In this document: piece by piece, positions 1 to 7,217 of the stretch
Layout of the letters: each line of letters begins with the position of its first letter
How positions within the stretch are numbered: position 1 is the stretch's first letter
Source of the DNA: Bacteroidales bacterium
GTDB lineage: Bacteria > Bacteroidota > Bacteroidia > Bacteroidales > UBA4181
Length of the DNA: 13,449 nucleotides
Assembly: GCA_031287245.1 (NCBI GenBank)
Contig: JAITTD010000028.1
Span: forward strand, 1-13,449
Direction of reading: 5' to 3'
Notes under the pieces: generated by a model
The model's database searches: none
Told to the model about the DNA's origin: nothing
What the model saw: only the letters and a program-made list of their open reading frames with translations
Program-made: the position numbers and the translations under genes

Positions 1-3000
1 TTGATTTTAATGTCGTCGAGGCTGTTTTTGCAGATGGCGGTCAGGAATGCGCTTGCCAAACGAGCGTTGGTGATGAGCGGAATGTTGAAGTCCACCGCGC
101 CGCGGCGAATGGTGTAATCGTTGTTCAACTCGGTCTTCGACAAGTTTTTCGGGATGTTGATGACCATGTCAATTTTCTTGTTTTTCAGATAGTCCAGTAC
201 ATTCGGGTGCTGGTCTTCGTCGGGCCACGCCAGCGGCGTCGCTTCTACACCGCTCTCCACCAAAAACTTGGCTGTGCCTCTGGTGGCAAACAGTTTGTAG
301 CCTTTTTCCACCAACAGGCGGGCGGGAATCAGCAATTCCACCTTGTCGCGCATGGTGCCGGTGGACAGCAGGATGTTTTTTTCGGGAATGCGTTGTCCCA
401 CCGAGAGCATGGATTTGAGCAGCGTTTCGTAATAATCGTCGCCAATGCAGCCCACTTCACCGGTAGAAGCCATCTCCACGCCCAGCACAGGGTCGGCTTT
501 CAGCAGACGCTGAAAGGAAAACTGCGATGCCTTGATGCCAATGTAATCCAGGTCGAAAGTCGATTTGTCCAACGGCTTGACCGGTATTCCAAGCATGATG
601 CGGGTGGCTATCTCTATCAGGTTTGTTTTCAGTACTTTCGACACAAAAGGCATACTTCGCGAAGCCCGCAGATTACATTCTATCACCTTGATATCGTTGT
701 CCTTAGCCAAGAACTGAATGTTGAACGGACCTGAGATGTTCAACTCTTTGGCAATCTTGCGGGTAATCCGCTTGATGCGGCGAACGGTTTCAAAATAGAT
801 TTTTTGCGGGGGAAATACGATGGTGGCATCGCCGCTGTGAACACCGGCAAATTCCACGTGTTCTGAAATGGCATACGCGATGAGTTCGCCTTGGGCAGCC
901 ACTGCGTCCATTTCAATCTCTTTGGCGTTTTCCAGAAACTCTGTCACCACCACAGGATGCTGCTTGGACACGTTGGATGCCAGCACAAGGTAGTCGCGCA
1001 ACTCGTCACGATTGGACACCACGTTCATTGCCGCACCCGACAGCACATACGAGGGACGTATCAGCAACGGAAAGCCCACCTCGTCGGCAAACTTGTAAAT
1101 GTCGTCCATAGTGGACAATTCCCGCCATTTGGGTTGGTCAATGCCTTGTTCGTCGCACATCATTGAGAATTTGTGGCGGTCTTCCGCACGGTCGATGGAT
1201 GCAGGCGAGGTGCCCAAAATCGGCACGTGCTGTTCGTCCAAACGAACGGCTAAATTGTTTGGAATCTGCCCGCCGGTAGAGATAATCACTCCTTTGGGCG
1301 CCTCCAAATCAAGAATATCCAACACCCGTTCCAGCGTCAGTTCGTCGAAATACAGTTTGTCGCACGAATCGTAGTCGGTGCTGACCGTTTCGGGATTGTA
1401 ATTAATCATAATTGAGCGGAAGCCCTCGTTTCGTATGGTGTTGATGGCATTGACGCTACACCAGTCGAACTCCACCGAACTGCCGATGCGGTATGCGCCC
1501 GAACCGAGCACCACCACCGAGCGGTTGTCGCGTTCAAACGCCACATCGTGCTCCACGCCGTGGTAGGTGAGGTACAGATAGTTGGTCTGCGCCGGAAATT
1601 CGCCCGCCAGCGTGTCTATTTGCTTCACATAAGGCACTACGCCCATTTTTTTGCGATATGCCCGCACATTCAGCAGATTTTCGTCAATCGTGTGGTCGTC
1701 TTTGCAGACATAACGCGCTATCTGGAAGTCCGAATAGCCCTGTCTCTTCGCAGCCAAAAGCAAATCGGCAGGCAATTCCTCTATTTTATTGTATTGGGAC
1801 AGTTCGCCCTTCAACTGATGGATATTCAGCAATTTATACAGAAACCATTTGTCTATTTTGGTCAGGTCGTGGATTTGGTCAATGGTGTAACCCTTGTCGA
1901 ATGCTTTGCTAATCACAAAGATACGCATATCGGTAGGGTTGGTCAGTTCCTTTTCGATATTTTCGAAAGTGAGGTCGCGGTTGCCCACAAAGCCGTGCAT
2001 TCCCTGCCCAATCATTCGCAAGCCTTTCTGCACGGATTCTTCAAAGGTGCGCCCAATAGCCATCACCTCGCCGACACTTTTCATCGACGAGCCGATTTCT
2101 TTGGAAACGCCCTGAAATTTGTTCATGTCCCAGCGCGGTATTTTGCACACGATATAGTCAATGGACGGCTCGAAAAACGCCGAAGTCACTTTCGTGATGG
2201 AGTTTTTCAGTTCGTGCAGACCGTAGCCCAGCGCCAATTTCGCTGCCACGAACGCCAGCGGATAGCCTGTCGCTTTTGAAGCAAGGGCGCTGGAACGCGA
2301 AAGACGCGCATTCACTTCAATCACACGATAATCTTCGGAAAACGGATCCAACGCATACTGCACATTGCACTCGCCCACCACGCCGATGTGCCGGATAATT
2401 TTGATGGCTAACTCGCGCAGTTTCTGTACTTCGCGGTTGTTCATGGTTTGAATGGGCGCTACCACAATGCTTTCGCCGGTGTGAATGCCCAGCGGGTCGA
2501 AATTTTCCATGTTGCACACCGTGATGCAGTTGTTGTACTTGTCGCGCACCACCTCGTATTCCACCTCTTTCCAGCCTTTGAGCGATTCTTCCACCAACAC
2601 CTGCGAGGAATAGGTGAACGAACTCGCCACCAGGGTGCGGAGTTCGTCCATATTAGTGCAAAACCCGCTGCCCAAGCCGCCCAGCGCATAAGCGGCGCGG
2701 ACGATAATCGGGAATCCGAGTTTTTCGGCGGCTTTTTCGGCTGCCTCTATGCTTTCCACCGCCACGCTGCGCGGCGTTTTTACGTCAATCTGGTCAAGTT
2801 TGTGGACAAACAATTCGCGGTCTTCGGTATCCATAATCGCTTGAATGGGCGTACCCAGCACGCGGACGTTGTATTTTTCGAAAATACCGGCTTTAAACAG
2901 GGCAATGCCACAGTTGAGCGCGGTTTGTCCGCCGAAAGCCAGCAGCACACCATCGGGTTGCTCGCGCTGAATCACTTTTTCCACAAAAAAAGGCGTCACC

Positions 3001-3197
3001 GGCAGAAAATAAATCTTATCAGCAATGCCTTCTGTGGTTTGTACCGTGGCTATGTTCGGATTTATCAGCACCGTAAACACGCCCTCTTCGCGCATCGCTT
3101 TCAAGGCTTGCGAACCGGAATAGTCAAACTCACCCGCCTCGCCGATTTTTAACGCACCAGACCCTAATACTATGACTTTCTTAATGTTATGCTCCAT
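1..3197 (-). CDS. carB: Carbamoyl-phosphate synthase large subunit, C-terminus cut by window edge
   Basis: Makes carbamoyl phosphate from bicarbonate, two ATP and ammonia (normally passed from glutamine by CarA), feeding pyrimidine and arginine synthesis in the cytoplasm. The frame reads unbroken for 1065 codons from ATG at 3197 and lacks only the last few residues and stop. The N-terminal half opens with VLGSGALKIGEAGEFDYSGS and carries the ATP-grasp signatures IVRAAYALGGLGSG and VIEVNARLSRSSALASKATG. A second synthetase half begins near residue 557 (VVLGSGAYRIGSSVEFDW) with RPSYVLSGAAMNVV and IECNLRASRSMPFVSK. The C-terminal MGS-like regulatory domain starts near residue 940 and includes YTIRRGAVDFNIPLITNA. 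Wording in both halves resembles eukaryotic CAD/CPS1 more than E. coli CarB. It is visibly more GC-rich than ppk1 or tamL. No carA is adjacent. A -7 box lies about 20 nt upstream of the start. Confidence 0.97.
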   Translation of the reverse strand, partial: MEHNIKKVIVLGSGALKIGEAGEFDYSGSQALKAMREEGVFTVLINPNIATVQTTEGIADKIYFLPVTPFFVEKVIQREQPDGVLLAFGGQTALNCGIALFKAGIFEKYNVRVLGTPIQAIMDTEDRELFVHKLDQIDVKTPRSVAVESIEAAEKAAEKLGFPIIVRAAYALGGLGSGFCTNMDELRTLVASSFTYSSQVLVEESLKGWKEVEYEVVRDKYNNCITVCNMENFDPLGIHTGESIVVAPIQTMNNREVQKLRELAIKIIRHIGVVGECNVQYALDPFSEDYRVIEVNARLSRSSALASKATGYPLAFVAAKLALGYGLHELKNSITKVTSAFFEPSIDYIVCKIPRWDMNKFQGVSKEIGSSMKSVGEVMAIGRTFEESVQKGLRMIGQGMHGFVGNRDLTFENIEKELTNPTDMRIFVISKAFDKGYTIDQIHDLTKIDKWFLYKLLNIHQLKGELSQYNKIEELPADLLLAAKRQGYSDFQIARYVCKDDHTIDENLLNVRAYRKKMGVVPYVKQIDTLAGEFPAQTNYLYLTYHGVEHDVAFERDNRSVVVLGSGAYRIGSSVEFDWCSVNAINTIRNEGFRSIMINYNPETVSTDYDSCDKLYFDELTLERVLDILDLEAPKGVIISTGGQIPNNLAVRLDEQHVPILGTSPASIDRAEDRHKFSMMCDEQGIDQPKWRELSTMDDIYKFADEVGFPLLIRPSYVLSGAAMNVVSNRDELRDYLVLASNVSKQHPVVVTEFLENAKEIEMDAVAAQGELIAYAISEHVEFAGVHSGDATIVFPPQKIYFETVRRIKRITRKIAKELNISGPFNIQFLAKDNDIKVIECNLRASRSMPFVSKVLKTNLIEIATRIMLGIPVKPLDKSTFDLDYIGIKASQFSFQRLLKADPVLGVEMASTGEVGCIGDDYYETLLKSMLSVGQRIPEKNILLSTGTMRDKVELLIPARLLVEKGYKLFATRGTAKFLVESGVEATPLAWPDEDQHPNVLDYLKNKKIDMVINIPKNLSKTELNNDYTIRRGAVDFNIPLITNARLASAFLTAICKNSLDDIKI

Positions 3198-3217
3198 ATC
3201 TTTTTTATTTCCGCCTA

Positions 3218-3225
3218 CAAAAGTA
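3218..3225 (-). promoter_or_regulatory. carB -7 promoter element
   Basis: The minus strand reads TACTTTTG, an exact match to the Bacteroidota -7 consensus TAnnTTTG, 20 bases upstream of the carB ATG. Transcription would start near 3210-3213, giving a short leader. No clear TTTG lies at the expected -33 spacing, so the upstream half is weak and might depend on an activator. The three direct repeats lie just upstream. Confidence 0.5.
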
Positions 3226-3264
3226 CAAAAAATTTCGCAGAAATTAGAATAATACGGACGAATA

Positions 3265-3335
3265 ACAGGGGCAACGCATTAAAATTTGTAAGACAGGGGC
3301 AACGCATTAAAATCAGGGGCAAACGCATAAAAAAT
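3265..3335. repeat. Three direct repeats upstream of carB
   Basis: Plus-strand unit aggggcaacgcattaaaat occurs exactly twice; the identical stretch is 21 bp, at 3265-3285 and 3293-3313. A third, diverged copy (aggggcaaacgcataaaaa) begins at 3315, abutting the second. Start-to-start distances are 28 and about 21 bp. The array lies about 50-120 bp upstream of the predicted carB transcription start, so it could be an operator array or a fragment of a dispersed intergenic repeat family. The sequence alone does not decide between these. Confidence 0.75.
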
Positions 3336-3365
3336 TTTAATGAGGAACAATAACAAAGACCTCAT
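3331..3365 (-). terminator. Possible terminator after the DUF1573 gene
   Basis: On the minus strand ATGAGG (3365-3360) and CCTCAT (3345-3340) form a perfect 6-bp stem with a 14-nt loop, followed by an A/T-rich tail ending in a run of T. It lies about 100 bp past the DUF1573 stop. The stem is short and the loop long, so support is modest. Confidence 0.3.
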
Positions 3366-3465
3366 CCCGTACAGTGCCGGTGAGCGAAAAAGTGAAAATC
3401 GGCGCAGAGTTTAGCCGCGCGGAGCGGACTTTGAGCCGCTGGGTGAGAGAAAATGCAGATTGGTT

Positions 3466-3888
3466 TTATTCTGCCTTTTGTCCCTGCACCACTGTGCCTT
3501 TGATAGTTAGAATCACCTTGCTTGTTTTGGCATTGGATGTAACGGTCACTATTTTGGAGAATGGTGCGGCATAATTGGTGTTTTTGTACACCACTTTAAT
3601 GGAGCCTTTTTCACCCGGTTTAACCGGTTCTTTTGACCATGAAGGCGCTGTGCAACCACAACTTGCCGAACATTGAGTAATGGTCAACGGTTCCTTGCCT
3701 GTGTTGGTAAAGATAAATTCGGTTTCTGCCTTGCTGTTTAACACAAGCGTTCCGAAGTCATGGATTAATTCATCGAATGTAATTTCAGGCGCATTGGGAT
3801 TTTCTGCTTTTGCCGGTTCCGGATTTTGTGACCATCCCTGTACAAGCCCTGCGCAACATAGTGCTACTACTAAAAATAATTTTTTCAT
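3466..3888 (-). CDS. Secreted DUF1573 domain protein
   Basis: A 140-residue exported protein. Residues 1 to about 20 form a signal peptide (MKKLFLVVALCCAGLVQG), followed by a Pro/Ala/Asn/Glu-rich linker. One DUF1573 domain covers about residues 34-135, including DELIHDFGTL, the hallmark SASCGCTAP with Cys73, Cys77 and Cys79, and a closing TIKGTV strand. The family has a predicted immunoglobulin-like beta-sandwich fold and is abundant in Bacteroidota; its biochemical role is not established. The cysteines follow an export signal, so a disulfide or metal contact is possible but is inference. It lies 58 bp downstream of the DUF3108 gene on the same strand and could be its last operon member or use its own weak promoter. 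The start follows from the signal peptide at the first ATG. Confidence 0.88.
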   Translation of the reverse strand: MKKLFLVVALCCAGLVQGWSQNPEPAKAENPNAPEITFDELIHDFGTLVLNSKAETEFIFTNTGKEPLTITQCSASCGCTAPSWSKEPVKPGEKGSIKVVYKNTNYAAPFSKIVTVTSNAKTSKVILTIKGTVVQGQKAE

Positions 3889-3904
3889 TGTGCTATATAA
3901 ATTT

Positions 3905-3938
3905 AAAGTTCTACATACTTTATTAAAAATACTACAAA
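3905..3938 (-). promoter_or_regulatory. Weak candidate promoter for the DUF1573 gene
   Basis: The minus strand has TTTG at 3938-3935, then 21 nt, then TAGAACTT at 3913-3906. The -33 half is exact, but the -7 half only partly matches TAnnTTTG. Read-through from the DUF3108 gene is an equally good explanation for expression. Confidence 0.22.
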
Positions 3939-3946
3939 TTTCGTGC

Positions 3947-4723
3947 CTATTTTATCTTTGCGGTGAACGGATATTTAAGATTTTCTGATTTTGTCAAATC
4001 GCAGCGGAATGAACCGACCAAAATATCGAATTTGATACTGATCGGAATTTTGTTCATATCGTCTGAAAACCAGATAGTCATATCATCTTTGTTGGCAAAT
4101 ATTCGCCCGGGTTCTACGATGGGCACAAATTTGAAGCATTTGTATTTTCCGGAACTGATGGAAATGGTTTCTTTTCCCTTGTAAACCACATAAAAAGGAA
4201 ACATTCCATCGCCAAAATAAGTGTCAAAACGGACGAAATCATTCTCTTTTAGCGTATTCATGTCCATCCTTCGCAGATAATACAACACCGAAACCATGTC
4301 CAGCGTGTTTTCAGGCACCTTCACTTTGCCTTTCCGCTGGCTTTCGATATACCATTCCTTGTGGTCAAAAGTGACTTCATCGTAAAAACGGTAATTGCCT
4401 TCTTTGATATTTCGGACAGCCTTGGTGGGAAGATTGCTGTCTAAGCCAAAATAACTTTCGTAGATGTCGTGAACTGCGTAAATTTTGTCAATCAGTCCGG
4501 CGGTTTTGCCTGCCAGTTTGGCATGAAAAACCTCGTTGCCGTTAAGCCATGTTTTTTCGGAAGATATAATGGCTTCGCCACCTGTGATGAATCCGTAATG
4601 AATCCGAAAAGTCAACTGTTCACCATATCTGAACGAGCAGTTGCCGATTTTCTTTTCCACTTCCTCCTGAGCAGAAGCGAATAACGGAACGAAAAACAGT
4701 AAAATCAACAATTTTATATTCAT
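3947..4723 (-). CDS. Exported DUF3108 domain protein
   Basis: A 258-residue protein with a clear signal peptide, MNIKLLILLFFVPLFASAQ, probably cleaved after Ala18. The mature part matches the DUF3108 pattern: an early GEQLTFRIHYGFITGGEA strand pair, a central DMVSVLYYLRRMD segment, then FDTYFGDGMFPFYVVYKG and a late IWFSDDMNKIPISIKF. Such proteins are periplasmic or envelope-associated in Gram-negative bacteria and have no agreed function; a beta-rich, possibly ligand-binding fold is inferred. It starts 33 bp after the ppk1 stop on the same strand, and I see no good promoter in that gap, so co-transcription with ppk1 is likely. A link to polyphosphate metabolism is not implied by sequence. 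Confidence 0.85.
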   Translation of the reverse strand: MNIKLLILLFFVPLFASAQEEVEKKIGNCSFRYGEQLTFRIHYGFITGGEAIISSEKTWLNGNEVFHAKLAGKTAGLIDKIYAVHDIYESYFGLDSNLPTKAVRNIKEGNYRFYDEVTFDHKEWYIESQRKGKVKVPENTLDMVSVLYYLRRMDMNTLKENDFVRFDTYFGDGMFPFYVVYKGKETISISSGKYKCFKFVPIVEPGRIFANKDDMTIWFSDDMNKIPISIKFDILVGSFRCDLTKSENLKYPFTAKIK

Positions 4724-4756
4724 GATTACATTATAAACGTCCTATTTTTAAAAATA

Positions 4757-6805
4757 TTATGATGATTGATTTAACAATTGGAGATAATGTTCGTACAGGA
4801 ACATTTGCGACGACAACTGCGGATACTGATTCCGTATGTGGCGATTATCCTGTTTGACGTCCAGCACACGCGCCTTTACATTGTCCTTCAACAGCGTTTC
4901 GATGATGAATTTCAACTCTTTTTGAATTTCAGGATCATATATCGGCATGGCTATTTCTATTCTTGCATTCAGATTGCGCGACATCCAGTCTGCCGATGAA
5001 ATATAGTATTTTTCATCTCCACCATTGCAAAATATGAGGATTCTCGAATGTTCCAAATACCTCCCCACAATGCTTACGGCTTCAATATTGTCACTCATGT
5101 CTTTTTGATCGGGAATCAGGGAACAAATGCCGCGCACCACCATTCGTATTTTTACACCAGCATTGTTTGCCTGATAAAGTTTGGCTATGACCTCTCTGTC
5201 CGCCAAATTATTGATTTTAACCATGATCCATGCTTGCTTTCCGGCTCTGGCATTGGCTATTTCAATGTCAATCAAGTGATTGATTTTTTTCCGCATAAAT
5301 TGCGGGGAAACCACTAAGTGCTTGAAAACAGGATATTTGAATGGATTTTCAAAATAGTCGAAAAGTTTCTCTACTTCCCGTCCAATAGGCTGGTTGGCGG
5401 TGAACAGGATGAGATCGGTGTAAGCGGTGGCATTGCCCTCGTGGAAATTGCCTGTGCCCACCACAGAATAATGCCGGATTTGTTTACCGATCGACTTGGT
5501 TATCAGGGTTAGTTTGCTGTGCACTTTCAGTCCGGGAATGCCAAAAAGCACCTTTGCGCCGATTTCTTCCAACTTCCTCGCCCAATAGATGTTGGAATTT
5601 TCATCAAAACGAGCCTGCAATTCAATGACTACTGTGACTTCTTTCCCATTTTGCACCGCATTCATCAATGCGCTGATTACTTGCGAGTTGTTCGCAACCC
5701 GGTAGAGTGTAATTTTGATTTTCTTCACGGTTGGATCGATGGCAGCTTCGCGCAACAGATTGATGTAATCAGAAAATTTCTGATAAGGAAAATGCAACAG
5801 AACATCCTGTTCGTCAATAGTTTGCATGATACTACTTCCGCGGTGGATGGCAGGATGGTTCAGCGGCAACAGCGGCGTAAATTCCAATGCCTGCCCACCC
5901 ACATTCGGAAATTTAATGAAATCCTTAAAATTGTGGTACCGCCCGCCCGGAATCAGGTTATCATCATTGCTCAATTCGAGGTGTCCTATTAAATATTGCA
6001 GCAAATCTTTCGGAATATGCCTGTCGTAAACAAAACGTACAGGTTGTCCGGTGCGGCGGCGTTTAACGCTTTTGGATATTTTCTCCAAGAAACTCTCTGT
6101 CAAATCGTTGTCCAAATCAAGTTCTGCATCGCGCGTTAATTTAATGGTATAGGTTTCGTATTTTTTGTATTGAAAAATCGCGAATACCTCTCTGATATTG
6201 AAGCGGATAATATCATCAAGCAATATGATGTATTTTTTGTTGTCAATGGCAGGCAATTGAACAAAACGGGGCAACACCTGTGTCGGAATATCTACAATGG
6301 CATATTCAATGCTCTTATTGGCGCAGGTGAGCTTACACGCCAAGTATATGGCGCGGTCTTCAAGGTATGGAAATTTATCGACATTGCGTAGCATAATGGG
6401 CGAAATAGCCGATAATACCTTCTCGGCGAAATACTTATACACAAAACGCTGTTGTTCGGCTGATAATTGGGTTTCGTCAACAATAAATATATCCTGCTGT
6501 TCCAGCGCTTTCAATATTTCGCGATAAATCAGTTGCGATTTGGCTTGAAGCCGCATCACCTTATACTGCACCTGCTGGATGAGTTTTGCCGGTTTCTCGC
6601 CCAAAAGTTTTGAATCCAGTTTTAAATCAATCATCCGCTTAATGGTGGCAACGCGCACTTTGAAAAATTCATCCATGTTGTTGGAAAAAATGCCAAGGAA
6701 CTTCATGCGCTCAACCAACGGAACTGTTGAGTCTGACGCTTCCTGTAAAACACGCTCATTGAACGATAACCAACTTAATTCTCTATTTATAAATACATTA
6801 TCCAT
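4757..6805 (-). CDS. ppk1: Polyphosphate kinase 1
   Basis: Reversibly transfers the ATP gamma-phosphate to a growing polyphosphate chain, through a phosphohistidine intermediate, at the inner face of the membrane. At 682 residues it has full family length. The N-terminal domain opens FINRELSWLSFNERVLQEA with IFSNNMDEFF, where Asn43 fits the ATP-base-contacting Asn45 of E. coli. The two phospholipase-D-like C domains carry ITLYRVANNS (Arg369), ELQARFDEN (Arg399), GLKVHSK (His429, the expected phosphorylated histidine, His435 in E. coli), GTGNFHEGNATAYTD and RYLEHSRI (His586, equivalent to His592). All catalytic positions I can check are present. No exopolyphosphatase gene is adjacent, unlike the ppk-ppx pairing in some bacteria. 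It is first in a possible ppk1-DUF3108-DUF1573 transcription unit. Confidence 0.97.
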   Translation of the reverse strand: MDNVFINRELSWLSFNERVLQEASDSTVPLVERMKFLGIFSNNMDEFFKVRVATIKRMIDLKLDSKLLGEKPAKLIQQVQYKVMRLQAKSQLIYREILKALEQQDIFIVDETQLSAEQQRFVYKYFAEKVLSAISPIMLRNVDKFPYLEDRAIYLACKLTCANKSIEYAIVDIPTQVLPRFVQLPAIDNKKYIILLDDIIRFNIREVFAIFQYKKYETYTIKLTRDAELDLDNDLTESFLEKISKSVKRRRTGQPVRFVYDRHIPKDLLQYLIGHLELSNDDNLIPGGRYHNFKDFIKFPNVGGQALEFTPLLPLNHPAIHRGSSIMQTIDEQDVLLHFPYQKFSDYINLLREAAIDPTVKKIKITLYRVANNSQVISALMNAVQNGKEVTVVIELQARFDENSNIYWARKLEEIGAKVLFGIPGLKVHSKLTLITKSIGKQIRHYSVVGTGNFHEGNATAYTDLILFTANQPIGREVEKLFDYFENPFKYPVFKHLVVSPQFMRKKINHLIDIEIANARAGKQAWIMVKINNLADREVIAKLYQANNAGVKIRMVVRGICSLIPDQKDMSDNIEAVSIVGRYLEHSRILIFCNGGDEKYYISSADWMSRNLNARIEIAMPIYDPEIQKELKFIIETLLKDNVKARVLDVKQDNRHIRNQYPQLSSQMFLYEHYLQLLNQSS

Positions 6806-6830
6806 TTTGCAAAATCAGGCTTAAAAAATC

Positions 6831-6881
6831 CATCAAAAATATTGAATTTATCAATACAAAACATCAAAAAATGAATTTATC
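6831..6881. repeat. Duplicated element over the ppk1 promoter
   Basis: Plus-strand CATCAAAAATATTGAATTTA plus TC (6831-6852) recurs as CATCAAAAAATGAATTTATC at 6862-6881. The copies differ by a 2-bp gap and one substitution, with a 9-bp spacer. The gene-proximal copy contains the ppk1 -7 box. It could be a pair of regulator sites or a simple local duplication; the A/T-rich composition calls for caution. Confidence 0.6.
6834..6841 (-). promoter_or_regulatory. ppk1 -7 promoter element
   Basis: The minus strand reads TATTTTTG, an exact match to TAnnTTTG, 28 bases upstream of the ppk1 ATG. TTTG tetramers occur 15 and 23 nt further upstream, neither at the ideal 19-21 nt, so the -33 assignment is uncertain. 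Confidence 0.42.
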
Positions 6882-6983
6882 TTTTCATCGTGCCCGGAAA
6901 TGGAACGGCTTAAAAAAAACGCATTTAAAACCTGCTGATTATTAACGGGTAAAGACATTAAAAAAGAAAACACTGAATTTTTA

Positions 6984-7014
6984 TTGTGAAAATAGAAATA
7001 ATTGTTTACTTTTG
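6984..7014 (+). promoter_or_regulatory. Promoter of the putative small RNA
   Basis: TTG at 6984-6986, a 20-nt spacer and TACTTTTG at 7007-7014 match the Bacteroidota -33/-7 promoter, with an exact TAnnTTTG. Initiation is expected near 7019-7023. No open reading frame with a plausible start follows before the terminator, so this appears to drive a non-coding transcript. Confidence 0.65.
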
Positions 7015-7019
7015 TAGCA

Positions 7020-7114
7020 TAGAAAGTAGATTTTAATAGTTTTAAGTTGTTTATAATTAAGTAGTTAGTTTCTGTGTTAGGAAGAGTGCCATCGTGATGA
7101 TGCCACTCTTTTTT
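7020..7114 (+). ncRNA. Putative small RNA upstream of guaA
   Basis: A promoter with exact -7 match and a strong intrinsic terminator delimit a transcript of about 95 nt in the ppk1-guaA gap. The 5' part (7020-7075) is A/U-rich with little obvious stable structure; the 3' end is the terminator hairpin at 7082-7110. guaA has its own promoter 75 bp later, which favours an independent RNA, although an attenuated guaA leader is possible. From memory it resembles the kind of short terminator-ended RNA catalogued in Bacteroidales (for example the Bacteroidales-1 motif), but I cannot verify that. The 5' end is predicted from the promoter and uncertain by a few bases. Confidence 0.55.
7082..7114 (+). 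terminator. Rho-independent terminator of the small RNA
   Basis: AAGAGTG (7082-7088) pairs with CACTCTT (7104-7110), and CATC (7090-7093) with GATG (7099-7102). A single C-C mismatch interrupts the stem, the loop is five bases (GTGAT), and a six-T run follows at 7109-7114. The T-run is present only in the plus orientation, so it stops rightward transcription. Confidence 0.8.
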
Positions 7115-7187
7115 GTAGTACCTCAAAAATCATTCATTTTTATATGGCTAATATATAGACACTTACAATAAAATTTATCAACATGGA

Positions 7188-7217
7188 TTGCACTTAACAG
7201 AAATTGCTTTAATTTTG
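7188..7217 (+). promoter_or_regulatory. guaA promoter
   Basis: TTG at 7188-7190, exactly 19 nt, then TAATTTTG at 7210-7217 fit the Bacteroidota promoter, with an exact TAnnTTTG. Transcription would begin near 7222-7226, leaving a leader of about 20 nt with no Shine-Dalgarno sequence. Confidence 0.65.

Noticed and set aside
207..3152. Long plus-strand open frames (207-734, 891-1166, 1548-2279, 2448-3152), all in one frame opposite carB
   Set aside because: carB reads without interruption on the minus strand with conserved motifs throughout. The opposing frames share one register, which codon bias in a GC-rich gene produces, and their translations (rich in His, Gln and Phe) resemble no family I know.
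3265..3335. CRISPR array
   Set aside because: Only three units of about 20 bp with gaps of at most a few bases and no unique spacers of regular length; no cas gene nearby.
3423..3440. Hairpin AGCGG/CCGCT as a terminator for DUF1573
   Set aside because: The stem is only 5 bp and no T-run follows in either direction; the hairpin at 3340-3365 is a somewhat better candidate.
3953..3960. Plus-strand TATCTTTG resembling a -7 box
   Set aside because: It lies within the end of the DUF3108 coding region, lacks a -33 partner and has no plus-strand gene downstream; the 102-codon frame at 3680-3988 is a shadow of DUF1573.
6851..7126. 91-codon minus-strand frame in the ppk1-guaA gap
   Set aside because: It runs antisense through the small RNA promoter and terminator, has a low-complexity composition and no recognisable domain or signal peptide.
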